DNA from: JACTOJ01 sp032335695 | GTDB taxonomy: Bacteria; Bacillota; Clostridia; Clostridiales; Clostridiaceae | Reading direction: 5' to 3' | NCBI RefSeq assembly: GCF_032335695.1 | Contig: NZ_JACTOJ010000005.1 | Location: 124,001 to 188,000 of the forward strand | Length of the DNA stretch: 64,000 nucleotides | Shown: positions 8,255 through 16,330 of the stretch, one piece after another | How positions within the stretch are numbered: the stretch's first letter is position 1 | How the letters are laid out: every line of letters begins with the position of its first letter | Position numbers and translations under genes: made by a program | The notes under the pieces: generated by a model | The model's database searches: none | What the model was told of the DNA's origin: nothing | What the model saw: the letters and a program-made list of their open reading frames with translations, nothing else

Positions 8255-8753
8255 AAAGAATATAGTTCTCGTAGGTATGCCTGGAAGTGGTAAAACTACT
8301 ATAGGCAGACTTTTAGGAAATGCGCTAAATATGGATTTTTGCGATATGGATGAATATATAGTAAAAAAAGAAAATATGAGCATAAGCGATATTTTTAAAA
8401 AAGGCGAAGAACATTTTAGAAGTATTGAAATAAATGCAGTTGAAGAAATAAGCAGACTGAGTAATTTAGTAATAGCTACTGGCGGCGGTGTTGTAACTAA
8501 GGAAATAAACATAAAAAATCTAAAAATAAATGGTATTGTAATATTCATAAACAGACCAATAAGTAATATTCTAGAGGATTTAGAAATAGAAAATAGACCT
8601 CTTTTAAAAGATAACAAAAAGCAATTAAAAAAGATTTATGATGATAGAATTTCTCTTTATAAGAAGTTTTCTGACATAGAAATAGTTAATGACAGTTCTA
8701 CAGAAATTTTTATAGAAAAGTTATTATCAAATCTTGAGAGGAGAATCATATAA
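8244..8753 (+). CDS. aroK: Shikimate kinase
   Basis: ATP-dependent 3-phosphorylation of shikimate. About 169 residues with the P-loop GMPGSGKTT near the N-terminus, the shikimate-binding DMDEYI and FRSIE segments, the GGGVV motif and the lid arginines around ENRPLL. The start is ambiguous: TTG at 8244 has AAGGGTGA at good spacing and is preferred; an in-frame GTG at 8235 lies within that site. Either way the gene overlaps the end of aroE by about 11-20 bases. Confidence 0.93.
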   Translation: MLNKKNIVLVGMPGSGKTTIGRLLGNALNMDFCDMDEYIVKKENMSISDIFKKGEEHFRSIEINAVEEISRLSNLVIATGGGVVTKEINIKNLKINGIVIFINRPISNILEDLEIENRPLLKDNKKQLKKIYDDRISLYKKFSDIEIVNDSSTEIFIEKLLSNLERRII

Positions 8754-8754
8754 T

Positions 8755-9189
8755 ATGAAGTTACTAGTTCTAAATGGACCCAATATAAACTTTATAGGAA
8801 TTAGAGAAAAAAGCATCTATGGTAATAAAGATTATAGCTACCTATGCAAAATAATAAATGAAGAAGCTGAGAAAAATAATATTGATGTTTCTATAAAGCA
8901 GAGCAATATAGAGGGAGAAATAATAAATTTTATACAAGAAGCCTACGATAATTATGACGGAATAATAATAAATCCTGGAGCCTACACTCATTATAGCTAT
9001 GCTATATATGATGCACTAAAATCAGTAAATATACCTATAATTGAAGTACATATATCCAACATTCATTCAAGAGATGAATTTAGGAAAAAATCAGTTACTG
9101 CAGCAGCTGCTGTAGGTATCATAAGCGGATTTGGATTAAATGGATATTTAATGGCAATAAATGCTTTTTTAGAAATGATTATTAATTAA
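8755..9189 (+). CDS. aroQ: 3-dehydroquinate dehydratase, type II
   Basis: Dehydrates 3-dehydroquinate to 3-dehydroshikimate. The 144-residue flavodoxin-like enzyme shows MKLLVLNGPNINFIG, the active-site Tyr in SIYG, SNIEGEIINFIQEA, the NPGAYTHYSYA loop and EVHISNIHSRDEFR with the catalytic His. The start at 8755 gives the canonical N-terminus; a longer frame from 8734 lies inside aroK. It begins one base after the aroK stop and is the last gene of the operon, followed by a strong terminator. The enzyme type differs from the fold-unrelated type I AroD. Confidence 0.95.
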   Translation: MKLLVLNGPNINFIGIREKSIYGNKDYSYLCKIINEEAEKNNIDVSIKQSNIEGEIINFIQEAYDNYDGIIINPGAYTHYSYAIYDALKSVNIPIIEVHISNIHSRDEFRKKSVTAAAAVGIISGFGLNGYLMAINAFLEMIIN

Positions 9190-9220
9190 AAAAGGAAACC
9201 TTTTTAAGTTTCCTTTTTTT
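9188..9220 (+). terminator. Intrinsic terminator of the aromatic operon
   Basis: AAAAAAGGAAAC (9188-9199) pairs with GTTTCCTTTTTT (from 9208), loop of 8 bases, ending in a T run. It may also serve the converging CAP gene. Confidence 0.85.
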
Positions 9221-9221
9221 G

Positions 9222-9731
9222 TTAATATAGAGGCCTAATAAATTGTTGAGTCCAGTAATGGGTTCCAGACTTATTCACAGCAAGCCCTACACCAATTTGA
9301 GTATATGCAGGACTTAATATATTAGCTCTATGTCCCGATGAATTCATCCAAGAGTTCATAACTTCAGCAGGAGTCCTTTGTCCCATAGCTATATTTTCAC
9401 CAGCAGCAGAAAATTTAATGCCAAAGGTCTCCATCATTTTAAATGGTGAACCATATGTTGGAGACATATGAGAAAAATAATGCTTATTAATCATATCCTG
9501 AGATTTATACCTAGCTACAGTACAAAGAGAATTATTTTTCGAAAGAGCTGGTAAACCTCTTCTGCTTCTTTGCACATTTACCAAACGTATAACCTCATTT
9601 TCCTGTGCAATTATACTGCTATTTACCTGAACAAAGTTAGTATTAATTGCTTTATAGGGTACAGTTGAAGCTGACACTGTAAAAACGCTTATCATTAATA
9701 AAGTAAGTGTAATAAAAAATATTTTTTTCAT
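9222..9731 (-). CDS. Secreted CAP-domain (SCP-like) protein
   Basis: A 169-residue secreted protein: a signal peptide (KKIFFITLTLLMISVFTVSAS) followed directly by one CAP domain. The CAP signatures are present: LVNVQRSRRGLPAL, YFSHMSPTYGSPF, GENIAMGQRTPAEVMNSW and SGHRANILSP, the last two resembling the CAP cavity His/Glu residues. The ATG at 9731 is chosen because GGAGG lies upstream at normal distance and an in-frame GTG at 9740 overlaps that site. Similar proteins (YkwD type) are common in spore formers; their activity is unknown. No SH3 or cell-wall-binding domain is attached. Confidence 0.88.
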   Translation of the reverse strand: MKKIFFITLTLLMISVFTVSASTVPYKAINTNFVQVNSSIIAQENEVIRLVNVQRSRRGLPALSKNNSLCTVARYKSQDMINKHYFSHMSPTYGSPFKMMETFGIKFSAAGENIAMGQRTPAEVMNSWMNSSGHRANILSPAYTQIGVGLAVNKSGTHYWTQQFIRPLY

Positions 9732-9835
9732 TTCATGCACCTCCAGTAATATTGTTTTACGCCAAGGTATTTTTATGTTTATATTCTAATGGCATTCCTT
9801 ATATATACTGGATATTTAACTTTACTAATACAAAC

Positions 9836-10657
9836 TTACAAATTATAGTATGTACTTTTTAATAGCAAAGCATCTTTTTCTAGAACAGGACTTTCGCAAA
9901 TGACAGTCCCTTTGACCTTAAAATTCTTTAAGGCTTTCAAAAAATCTATATAATTAAAGTCACTTTCCTTAAAAGGCAAGTGGTTTCGCTCACCTTTAAT
10001 AGTATAATTTATTCCGGAAACATGTATATGCATATCTTCAAGAGCTGCATTTCCTAAGTTATTCTTTATGTAGGCTAGTATAGCTGCAAAGTCTTCATAA
10101 TTCTTTAATGATCCATTTTCTCTAGCATGGATATGAGAAAAATCTATACAGGGTTTACAAGTATCAATTTCTTTGCATAAGGAAACAATCTCTTTTAGAT
10201 TCCCAAATTGAGTCGCTTTACCTGTGGTTTCCAATCTATATTCTACCGCCAAGTTAGGAAGCTTTTTTAAATTATCTGCTATTTTCTTAAAGCAATCTTC
10301 TGCAGAAGATTTTAAATAAAATCCGGGATGGAAAATAAGTCTATTTCCATGCGCAAGTCTAATTCCTTCGGCTCCCCTTACTATTCTTTCCATAGATTCT
10401 TTTAGCTTTATATCCTCTTCTGCATTTAAGTTTATGTAATAAGAGCCGTGTGCTGAAAGATAAAAATTCCCACATTCTTCTTGAGTTTTTATTATTTCTG
10501 CTTTATTTCTATAAGATACATTTACAGATCTTACAAAAGGAAGTTCCATTGCGTCAAGTCCGATGGAATAAAGATATCTTATCCCTGTACTGTAATTATA
10601 TTTTTTATTTTCTTCTCCAATAGGGAGTCCAGAAATTCCAAATAATAATCTATCCAT
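9836..10657 (-). CDS. TIM-barrel protein of the endonuclease IV / sugar isomerase superfamily
   Basis: A 273-residue protein with the AP endonuclease 2-like TIM-barrel pattern: LFGISGLPIGEE at the start, GLDAMELPF, YLSAHGSYYINL, LIFHPGFYL, VEYRLETTG, PCIDFSHIHAR, DMHIHVSG and VICESPVLE. These His/Asp/Glu residues fall where endonuclease IV and xylose isomerase-like enzymes hold metal ions. It could be an endonuclease IV-type repair enzyme or a sugar-phosphate isomerase; sequence alone does not decide. It is a single gene on the minus strand. Confidence 0.8.
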   Translation of the reverse strand: MDRLLFGISGLPIGEENKKYNYSTGIRYLYSIGLDAMELPFVRSVNVSYRNKAEIIKTQEECGNFYLSAHGSYYINLNAEEDIKLKESMERIVRGAEGIRLAHGNRLIFHPGFYLKSSAEDCFKKIADNLKKLPNLAVEYRLETTGKATQFGNLKEIVSLCKEIDTCKPCIDFSHIHARENGSLKNYEDFAAILAYIKNNLGNAALEDMHIHVSGINYTIKGERNHLPFKESDFNYIDFLKALKNFKVKGTVICESPVLEKDALLLKSTYYNL

Positions 10658-10857
10658 ATTTTATTCCTTTCTCAAAACTAAAATATAACAAATTTAAATA
10701 TGTTAATATAATTTTATAAACTGGTTAAAATGTTTATATAATGATAATTTTATGAAATTTTTATATTATTAAATATCCATATATAAATATAAATAATTTT
10801 TTTATAATAAGCAATGACTAAATTTCTTCTTTTATTTAAAAATAAGCACTATCAGTA

Positions 10858-10885
10858 TTGATAATGGTATCAAAAATGATATAAT
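10858..10885 (+). promoter_or_regulatory. degV promoter with a dyad operator at the -35 box
   Basis: -35 TTGATA (10858-10863), 16-base spacer, -10 TATAAT (10880-10885). The -35 box is also the left arm of a perfect dyad, TTGATA (10858-10863), ATGG, TATCAA (10868-10873). A further TATCA half-site lies just upstream at 10850-10854. The placement suggests a repressor site; the regulator is unknown. Confidence 0.55.
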
Positions 10886-10916
10886 AAATTTGTAGATTAT
10901 ATTTGGAGGAATAAAT

Positions 10917-11762
10917 ATGGAAAAAATAGCTATAATTACTGACACAACAAGTGATTTAGATGATGAGTTTGTAAGTAAGAATAATATAAGTGTACTGCCA
11001 TTTACAATAAGTTATTCATATGGTGACTTTAAAGATAAATTTGAGATAACACCAATGGAAGTATATAAAAATTTAGATAAAGAAATTCCTAAATCTTCAC
11101 TTCCTTCCATTCAAGATTTAGAAAATGCCATCGAGAAACTTAAATCTGAGGGATATAATAGAATATTAATTATTACTATATCCTCAGGCCTATCAGGATT
11201 TTATAATGCAGCTAATATGGTTGCAGAAAGTCATACAGATATAAAAATACATGCCTTTGACTCAAAATCACTATCTGCTGGAGAAGGATATATTGTTGAA
11301 AGGTGTGTAGAATTAATTAACAAGGGAACAAGCTTTGAAGAGATTATATCTAAGTTATCAGATATAAGATCCGGAGTTAAATTGTTTTTTATAGTAGGAA
11401 CATTGGAATATTTAATTAAAGGAGGAAGAATAGGAAGAGTATCTGGAACAATTGGAGAATTTTTAAACATTAAACCTATAATCTCCGTTGGAAAAGAGGA
11501 TGGTCAATATTATCAATATGCTAAAGTTAGAGGAAGGAAGCAATCTTTAAACAAAATTATTGAAATAGGGAAAGAAATCACTAAAGATTGTAAGAAAAAA
11601 ATATATATACTTAGCGGAAATGCTGAGGAAGAATCTATATCTCTTTGTAAAGAATTCGAAAAACTTCCCAATGTAATTTCTGCTGAATATAGAGGGAATA
11701 TAAGTGCCACTGCTAGTATGCATAGCGGACCTGGACTTGTTGGAATACTGTTTGTTGACTAA
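10917..11762 (+). CDS. DegV family protein (fatty-acid binding)
   Basis: A 281-residue DegV/EDD-fold protein. Characteristic are the start IAIITDTTSDL, the LPF and KSSLPSIQDL segments, ISSGLSGFYNAANM (fatty acid carboxylate-binding region), DSKSLSAGEGYIV, GTLEYLIKGGRIGRVSG and the C-terminal SATASMHSGPG. In Staphylococcus FakB proteins of this family bind a fatty acid for phosphorylation by FakA; no fakA-like gene is adjacent here. It has its own promoter and terminator, so is monocistronic. Confidence 0.9.
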   Translation: MEKIAIITDTTSDLDDEFVSKNNISVLPFTISYSYGDFKDKFEITPMEVYKNLDKEIPKSSLPSIQDLENAIEKLKSEGYNRILIITISSGLSGFYNAANMVAESHTDIKIHAFDSKSLSAGEGYIVERCVELINKGTSFEEIISKLSDIRSGVKLFFIVGTLEYLIKGGRIGRVSGTIGEFLNIKPIISVGKEDGQYYQYAKVRGRKQSLNKIIEIGKEITKDCKKKIYILSGNAEEESISLCKEFEKLPNVISAEYRGNISATASMHSGPGLVGILFVD

Positions 11763-11766
11763 TTTT

Positions 11767-11790
11767 AAATTGCCTAAGGGCAATTTTTTA
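11767..11790 (+). terminator. Intrinsic terminator after degV
   Basis: AAATTGCC (11767-11774), loop TAAG, GGCAATTT (11779-11786), continuing into a T run. Confidence 0.8.
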
Positions 11791-11870
11791 TTTTCTGAAA
11801 TGTTGCTTTAATGCCTTATTAATCATATAATTACTTAAGAAATAAAACAATAAAATTATATGGTGATAAT

Positions 11871-12581
11871 ATGATAGAAAGATTACAAAAATATATGGCT
11901 AGATGCGGTGTTGCTTCTAGAAGAAAATGTGAAGAGTATATACTTGCTGGCAAAGTAAAGGTAAATGGACTAATCATAAAAGAGCTTGGAACTAAAATAG
12001 ATGATTCCAAGGATATTATATATTTAAATAACAATTTAATAAAACCTGAGGAAAAGAAGATATATGTAATGTTAAATAAACCTACTGGATATGTAACCAC
12101 AGTAAAAGATGAAAAGAGCCGTGCTACCGTACTTGACTTAATTGATTTAGAAGAGCGCATATATCCAATAGGAAGGCTGGATTACAATACCTCTGGATTG
12201 CTTCTTCTAACCAATGATGGAGAAGTATATAATAAGATTATTCATCCTCGAGAAGCTATAAACAAAATATATATTGCTACACTAAAAGGACACATAAATA
12301 ATAATAAAGTCCTTAAATTTAAATCTGGTATAAATATTGGTGGATATGTTACAGCTCCAGCCAATATAGAGATTATTAAGGAATACAATGATAGTTCCAA
12401 GGTAAAGATAACTATTCATGAAGGTAAAAATAGACAAATAAGAAAAATGTGTAATGAAATTGGAAATCCGGTTATTACACTTCAAAGAATAAAAATAGGA
12501 AATATAGAATTAGGAAATTTGCAAATAGGTACTTGGAGGTATCTAAGTTCAAATGAACTTTCCTATATACAAAAATTATAG
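11871..12581 (+). CDS. Ribosomal large subunit pseudouridine synthase (RluB/RsuA family)
   Basis: A 236-residue rRNA pseudouridine synthase of the RsuA family: N-terminal S4 RNA-binding domain (RLQKYMARCGVASRRKCEE, about 1-60), then the catalytic domain with GRLDYNTSGLLLLTNDGE, whose Asp is the nucleophile, and HEGKNRQIRKMCNEIG near the end. Size and motifs fit RluB (helix 89/90-type uridine), but substrate choice cannot be read from sequence. ATG preceded by GGTGATAAT; nine bases before mnmM, so probably co-transcribed. Confidence 0.9.
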   Translation: MIERLQKYMARCGVASRRKCEEYILAGKVKVNGLIIKELGTKIDDSKDIIYLNNNLIKPEEKKIYVMLNKPTGYVTTVKDEKSRATVLDLIDLEERIYPIGRLDYNTSGLLLLTNDGEVYNKIIHPREAINKIYIATLKGHINNNKVLKFKSGINIGGYVTAPANIEIIKEYNDSSKVKITIHEGKNRQIRKMCNEIGNPVITLQRIKIGNIELGNLQIGTWRYLSSNELSYIQKL

Positions 12582-12589
12582 GTGATATT

Positions 12590-13132
12590 ATGTTTAATTA
12601 CGTTAATGATGTCAGTACTCTTTCTCACTACATAATTAAAAATTTTTGCACAAATTTTGAAACAGCAATAGATGCTACATTAGGAAATGGGCACGATAGT
12701 GATTTTTTATCAACTTTATTTAAGAAAACATATGCTTTTGACATACAAGAAATCTGCATTAATAATTATAAAAATAAATTTAATAATAATGTTGAACTTA
12801 TTTTAGATTCACATGCAAATATTCTTGCATATGTAAAGGAACCTATAGATTGTGCTGTTTTTAATCTTGGTTTTCTGCCAGGAGGAAACAAGAATATAAC
12901 TACAAATTATTCTAGTACTGTAAAAGGAGTTAAAACAGCATTAGAACTATTAAATAGAAATGGAATCATAACGGTAGCTATCTATAGCGGACACCATGAA
13001 GGAATTATTGAAAGACAAGCTCTTATAAATTTTCTTGAAACATTACCTAAAAATTTGTACGGAGTAATGCTTCATTCAGTTTTAAATAGATATAATTCTC
13101 CACCTGAGCTTATAGTGATTGAGAAAAAATGA
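12590..13132 (+). CDS. mnmM: tRNA U34 methyltransferase MnmM (YtqB-like, class I SAM)
   Basis: A 180-residue class I SAM-dependent methyltransferase of the YtqB/rRNA_methylase family. Motif I is DATLGNGHDSDFLS (about residues 27-40); NLGFLPGGNKNITT is the diagnostic motif IV/catalytic loop, and YSGHHEG follows. B. subtilis YtqB was shown to be MnmM, which methylates nm5(s2)U34 to mnm5(s2)U34 in tRNA; orthology here is inferred from these motifs. The gene lies next to a pseudouridine synthase, and miaB/miaA further along also modify tRNA. Confidence 0.8.
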   Translation: MFNYVNDVSTLSHYIIKNFCTNFETAIDATLGNGHDSDFLSTLFKKTYAFDIQEICINNYKNKFNNNVELILDSHANILAYVKEPIDCAVFNLGFLPGGNKNITTNYSSTVKGVKTALELLNRNGIITVAIYSGHHEGIIERQALINFLETLPKNLYGVMLHSVLNRYNSPPELIVIEKK

Positions 13133-13339
13133 AGGATTTAATATTTAAATCACCGCAATTATTTAAATATATATTTATCTTTAAAATATAAATCCTTGAA
13201 TTTCAATAGTTTTAAGGCGAATTATTAAATTTATTTTAAGCGATTCTATAAAAGAAATGAATAAATCATTGATTAAATTTTCATTTACTGATAAAATGAT
13301 GTTATACTTGCAAAAGCATAACATAGGGGTGGATTTATT

Positions 13340-14221
13340 TTGGAAGAAAACGGAAAACATGATTTGATGAGAATGATACAAGTAAAGTTTCCTAGACTAA
13401 GTAAAGGACAAAAGCTTATAGCAGAGTACATATTGAAGCATTATGATAAAGCTGCTTTTATGACCGCTGCAAAGCTTGGAAATAGTGTGGGTGTGAGCGA
13501 ATCCACAGTAGTAAGATTTGCAAATGAATTAGGATACAGCGGCTATCCAACACTTCAAAAGGCTCTTCAGGAACTTATTAAGAATAAATTAACAACTGTA
13601 CAAAGAATTGAATTATCAAATGATTTCATAAGCGAAGAAAATGCATTAAAGGGTGTTCTCAAATCGGATATGGAAAATCTTAGAGTTACATTAGAGAAAA
13701 TTAATCATAAAGCTTTTGAAGATGTAGTAAATGGTATTTTTGTAGCAAAAAAAATATATATAATAGGTCTCAGAAGCTCAACCGCCTTAGCAGAATTCTT
13801 AGGTTTTTACCTTAATCTAATTTTGGACAACGTCAAACTTGTAGGATATGGGATGAGCGATATATTTGAACAAATAATAAATGTATCTAGCGATGATTTA
13901 GTTATAGGTATCGGTTTTCCAAGATACGCTAATAGAACTATAGAAGCTTTAGCATACGCTCAAAGTAAAAAAGCTAAAGTGGTTGCAATTACTGATAGTC
14001 TTCTTTCACCTCTAGCTTCTAAAGCCGATTACACTTTAATTGCTCAAAGTAATATGGCTTCTTTTGTAGATTCGCTAGTGGCTCCTTTGAGCGTTATAAA
14101 TGCTCTTATTATTGCTGTAGGGTTAAGAGAAAAAGAAAAAATTTCATCAACTTTTACAGGATTAGAAGAAATATGGGAAGAATACAATGTATATTCATAT
14201 AAAAATATAGACGATAAATAG
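13340..14221 (+). CDS. MurR/RpiR family transcriptional regulator
   Basis: 293 residues: N-terminal RpiR-type helix-turn-helix (about 1-80; FPRLSKGQKLIAEYI, VGVSESTVVRFANELGYSGYP) and a C-terminal SIS sugar-phosphate-binding domain (about 125-255; YIIGLRSSTALAEFLGFYL, VIGIGFPRYANRTIEAL). It should control a sugar- or amino-sugar-related gene set, with a sugar phosphate as ligand, but no sugar catabolic gene is adjacent, so the target is elsewhere or itself. TTG start at 13340 after AGGGGTGGA. A hairpin terminator follows. Confidence 0.88.
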   Translation: MEENGKHDLMRMIQVKFPRLSKGQKLIAEYILKHYDKAAFMTAAKLGNSVGVSESTVVRFANELGYSGYPTLQKALQELIKNKLTTVQRIELSNDFISEENALKGVLKSDMENLRVTLEKINHKAFEDVVNGIFVAKKIYIIGLRSSTALAEFLGFYLNLILDNVKLVGYGMSDIFEQIINVSSDDLVIGIGFPRYANRTIEALAYAQSKKAKVVAITDSLLSPLASKADYTLIAQSNMASFVDSLVAPLSVINALIIAVGLREKEKISSTFTGLEEIWEEYNVYSYKNIDDK

Positions 14222-14238
14222 TATATTTTGATATATAG

Positions 14239-14272
14239 GGTTCTAGCAAAATTAATCTAGAGCCTTATTTTT
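14239..14272 (+). terminator. Intrinsic terminator after the RpiR regulator
   Basis: GGTTCTAG (14239-14246) pairs with CTAGAGCC (14257-14264), one G-U pair, 10-base loop, then TTATTTTTT. Confidence 0.75.
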
Positions 14273-14397
14273 TCTTGCTTTGATATAAATAAAAAAATAT
14301 AATATTAATTGTGACTAAAACTTTTCTTTGTATTTAGTTCTTCAAATTTCATATTTATAATAAGCTTATAGATTTTACATTTTAACGAGGTGATAAA

Positions 14398-15633
14398 TTG
14401 AAAAAAGTAGTGGTAATTGGTGGTGGTCCAGCAGGTATGATGGCAGCCATGTCAGTCTCAAAAAAAGCTGAGGTTGTTTTATTAGAATCTAATGAAAAAC
14501 TCGGCAAAAAACTTTTCATAACAGGTAAGGGCCGCTGCAACATTACCAACGCAAAAGATATATCTGATTTTTTTGATTATATTCCAGGAAATCCTGAATT
14601 TCTTTATAGTTCTTTATATACATTCACAAATAAAGACACCATGAATTTCTTTGAAAGTCTTGATGTTAAATTAAAAGTAGAAAGAGGAGATAGAGTTTTC
14701 CCTTTTTCAGATAAATCTTCAGATATTATAAATGCTTTTACCAAAGCTTTATATAGAAATAAAGTAAGTGTAAAATTAAATTCTAAAGTTGAAAAAATAG
14801 TAAAAAAAGATGGTATAATAAGCTATGTGGTTTTGAAAAATGGTGAAAAAGTAAGTGGTGATTATTTCATTTTGACAACTGGAGGTAAATCATATCCATT
14901 AACAGGTTCTACAGGAGATGGATACAGATTTGCCAAAGAACTAGGTCACCATATAATTCCTTTAAAACCATCGCTCGTACCAATAGAAGTGAAAGAAGCT
15001 TGGATTAAAGATCTTCAAGGTCTTTCACTAAAAAATGTAGAACTTAGTATAATAAATGGAAAAAAGAAAATTTATAAAGAATTTGGTGAAATGCTCTTTA
15101 CTCATTACGGAATCTCCGGTCCATTAGTATTAAGTGGAAGCAGATATGTTACAAGTGACAAAGAGTTAATAGCATCAATAGACTTAAAGCCGGCTCTTTC
15201 TGAACAGGAATTAGATAAAAGAGTACAAAAAGATTTTCTTGAGTTTAAGAATAAGGATATTAAAAATTCTTTAAACGAACTATTACCTCAGAAAATTATA
15301 ATACCAGTGATTCATAAGTCAGGCATTGATGAAAATAAAAAAATAAATTCTATAACTAAGCTAGAGAGAAAAAATCTTGTAAATGCTATTAAGCATTTTA
15401 CTCTTTCTATTTCCGGGCTAAGACCGATTGAGGAAGCTATTGTTACTGCTGGGGGAGTAGATATCAACGAAATAGATGCACATACTATGCAGTCTACTTT
15501 AGTTAAAAATTTATACTTCGCCGGAGAGGTAATTGATGTAGACGCATATACTGGTGGATATAATATACAAATAGCACTTTCTACTGGTTTCATGGCTGCT
15601 AAAAGCATCTTAGATAAAATTGCTAGTTTATAA
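14398..15633 (+). CDS. HI0933-family FAD-dependent oxidoreductase (YhiN-like)
   Basis: A 411-residue flavoprotein of the HI0933/YhiN family. The FAD dinucleotide motif VVVIGGGPAGMMAAM is at the N-terminus, then LGKKLFITGKGRCNITNA, a family hallmark, TTGGKSYPLTGSTGDGY in the middle, and GEVIDVDAYTGGYNIQIALS at the C-terminal FAD-binding end. The reaction is not known for this family; the name 'NAD(P)/FAD-dependent oxidoreductase' is structural. It starts with TTG at 14398 after GAGGTGATAAA and is followed 17 bases later by cmk. Confidence 0.88.
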   Translation: MKKVVVIGGGPAGMMAAMSVSKKAEVVLLESNEKLGKKLFITGKGRCNITNAKDISDFFDYIPGNPEFLYSSLYTFTNKDTMNFFESLDVKLKVERGDRVFPFSDKSSDIINAFTKALYRNKVSVKLNSKVEKIVKKDGIISYVVLKNGEKVSGDYFILTTGGKSYPLTGSTGDGYRFAKELGHHIIPLKPSLVPIEVKEAWIKDLQGLSLKNVELSIINGKKKIYKEFGEMLFTHYGISGPLVLSGSRYVTSDKELIASIDLKPALSEQELDKRVQKDFLEFKNKDIKNSLNELLPQKIIIPVIHKSGIDENKKINSITKLERKNLVNAIKHFTLSISGLRPIEEAIVTAGGVDINEIDAHTMQSTLVKNLYFAGEVIDVDAYTGGYNIQIALSTGFMAAKSILDKIASL

Positions 15634-15650
15634 CTGAAAGGTGGATTATC

Positions 15651-16313
15651 ATGAGAATTTCTATAGCTATAGATGGACCTGCAGGAGCTGGTAAAAGCAC
15701 TATAGCAAAGATTGTAGCGGATAAGCTAAATATTATGTACATAAATACAGGTTTAATGTATCGAGCCGTTACTTACAAAGCTCTTAAAAACCACATATCT
15801 ACATCTCAAATCGAAGATTTGTGCGCGCTTATAGATAATATGAATATGCATTTTGATAGAGAAGATTTAATAGTTAATGACGAAAATCTCACTAAATATT
15901 TAACTAGCAGTGAAGTTAATCAAAATGTATCTTTTTATGCTTCAATTAAAGAAATACGAGAAAGATTAGTAAATTCACAAAGAAATATTGCTAAAAATTA
16001 TGATATAATCATGGATGGAAGAGATATTGGAACTGTGGTATTAAAAAATGCTGCTTTCAAATTTTTTATAACTGCCACTCCTGAGGAAAGAGCCAAAAGG
16101 AGATTAAAAGAAATGGAAAGCAAGGGTGTATCTATTAGTTTTGAAAAAGTATTAGAAAATATAATAAGCAGAGACTTTGAGGATTCCCATAGAGCAGTGG
16201 ATCCATTAATTAAAGCAGAAGATGCCTTAGAAATTGACACCACAGACAAAAGTATAGAAGACATAGTTAATATAATACTAGCAAAAGTTAGACATGATAT
16301 TAACGAATCTTAA
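15651..16313 (+). CDS. cmk: Cytidylate kinase
   Basis: Phosphorylates CMP/dCMP with ATP for nucleotide recycling. 220 residues with P-loop IDGPAGAGKST at residues about 5-15, NTGLMYRAVTYKA, DGRDIGTVV and the lid region EERAKRRLKEM. In many Firmicutes cmk is directly followed by an S1-domain gene; here the partner is the IspH-S1 fusion. Stop TAA at 16311-16313; AAAGGAGG for the next gene lies just beyond. Confidence 0.95.
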   Translation: MRISIAIDGPAGAGKSTIAKIVADKLNIMYINTGLMYRAVTYKALKNHISTSQIEDLCALIDNMNMHFDREDLIVNDENLTKYLTSSEVNQNVSFYASIKEIRERLVNSQRNIAKNYDIIMDGRDIGTVVLKNAAFKFFITATPEERAKRRLKEMESKGVSISFEKVLENIISRDFEDSHRAVDPLIKAEDALEIDTTDKSIEDIVNIILAKVRHDINES

Positions 16314-16330
16314 TGTCAAAGGAGGAATAT

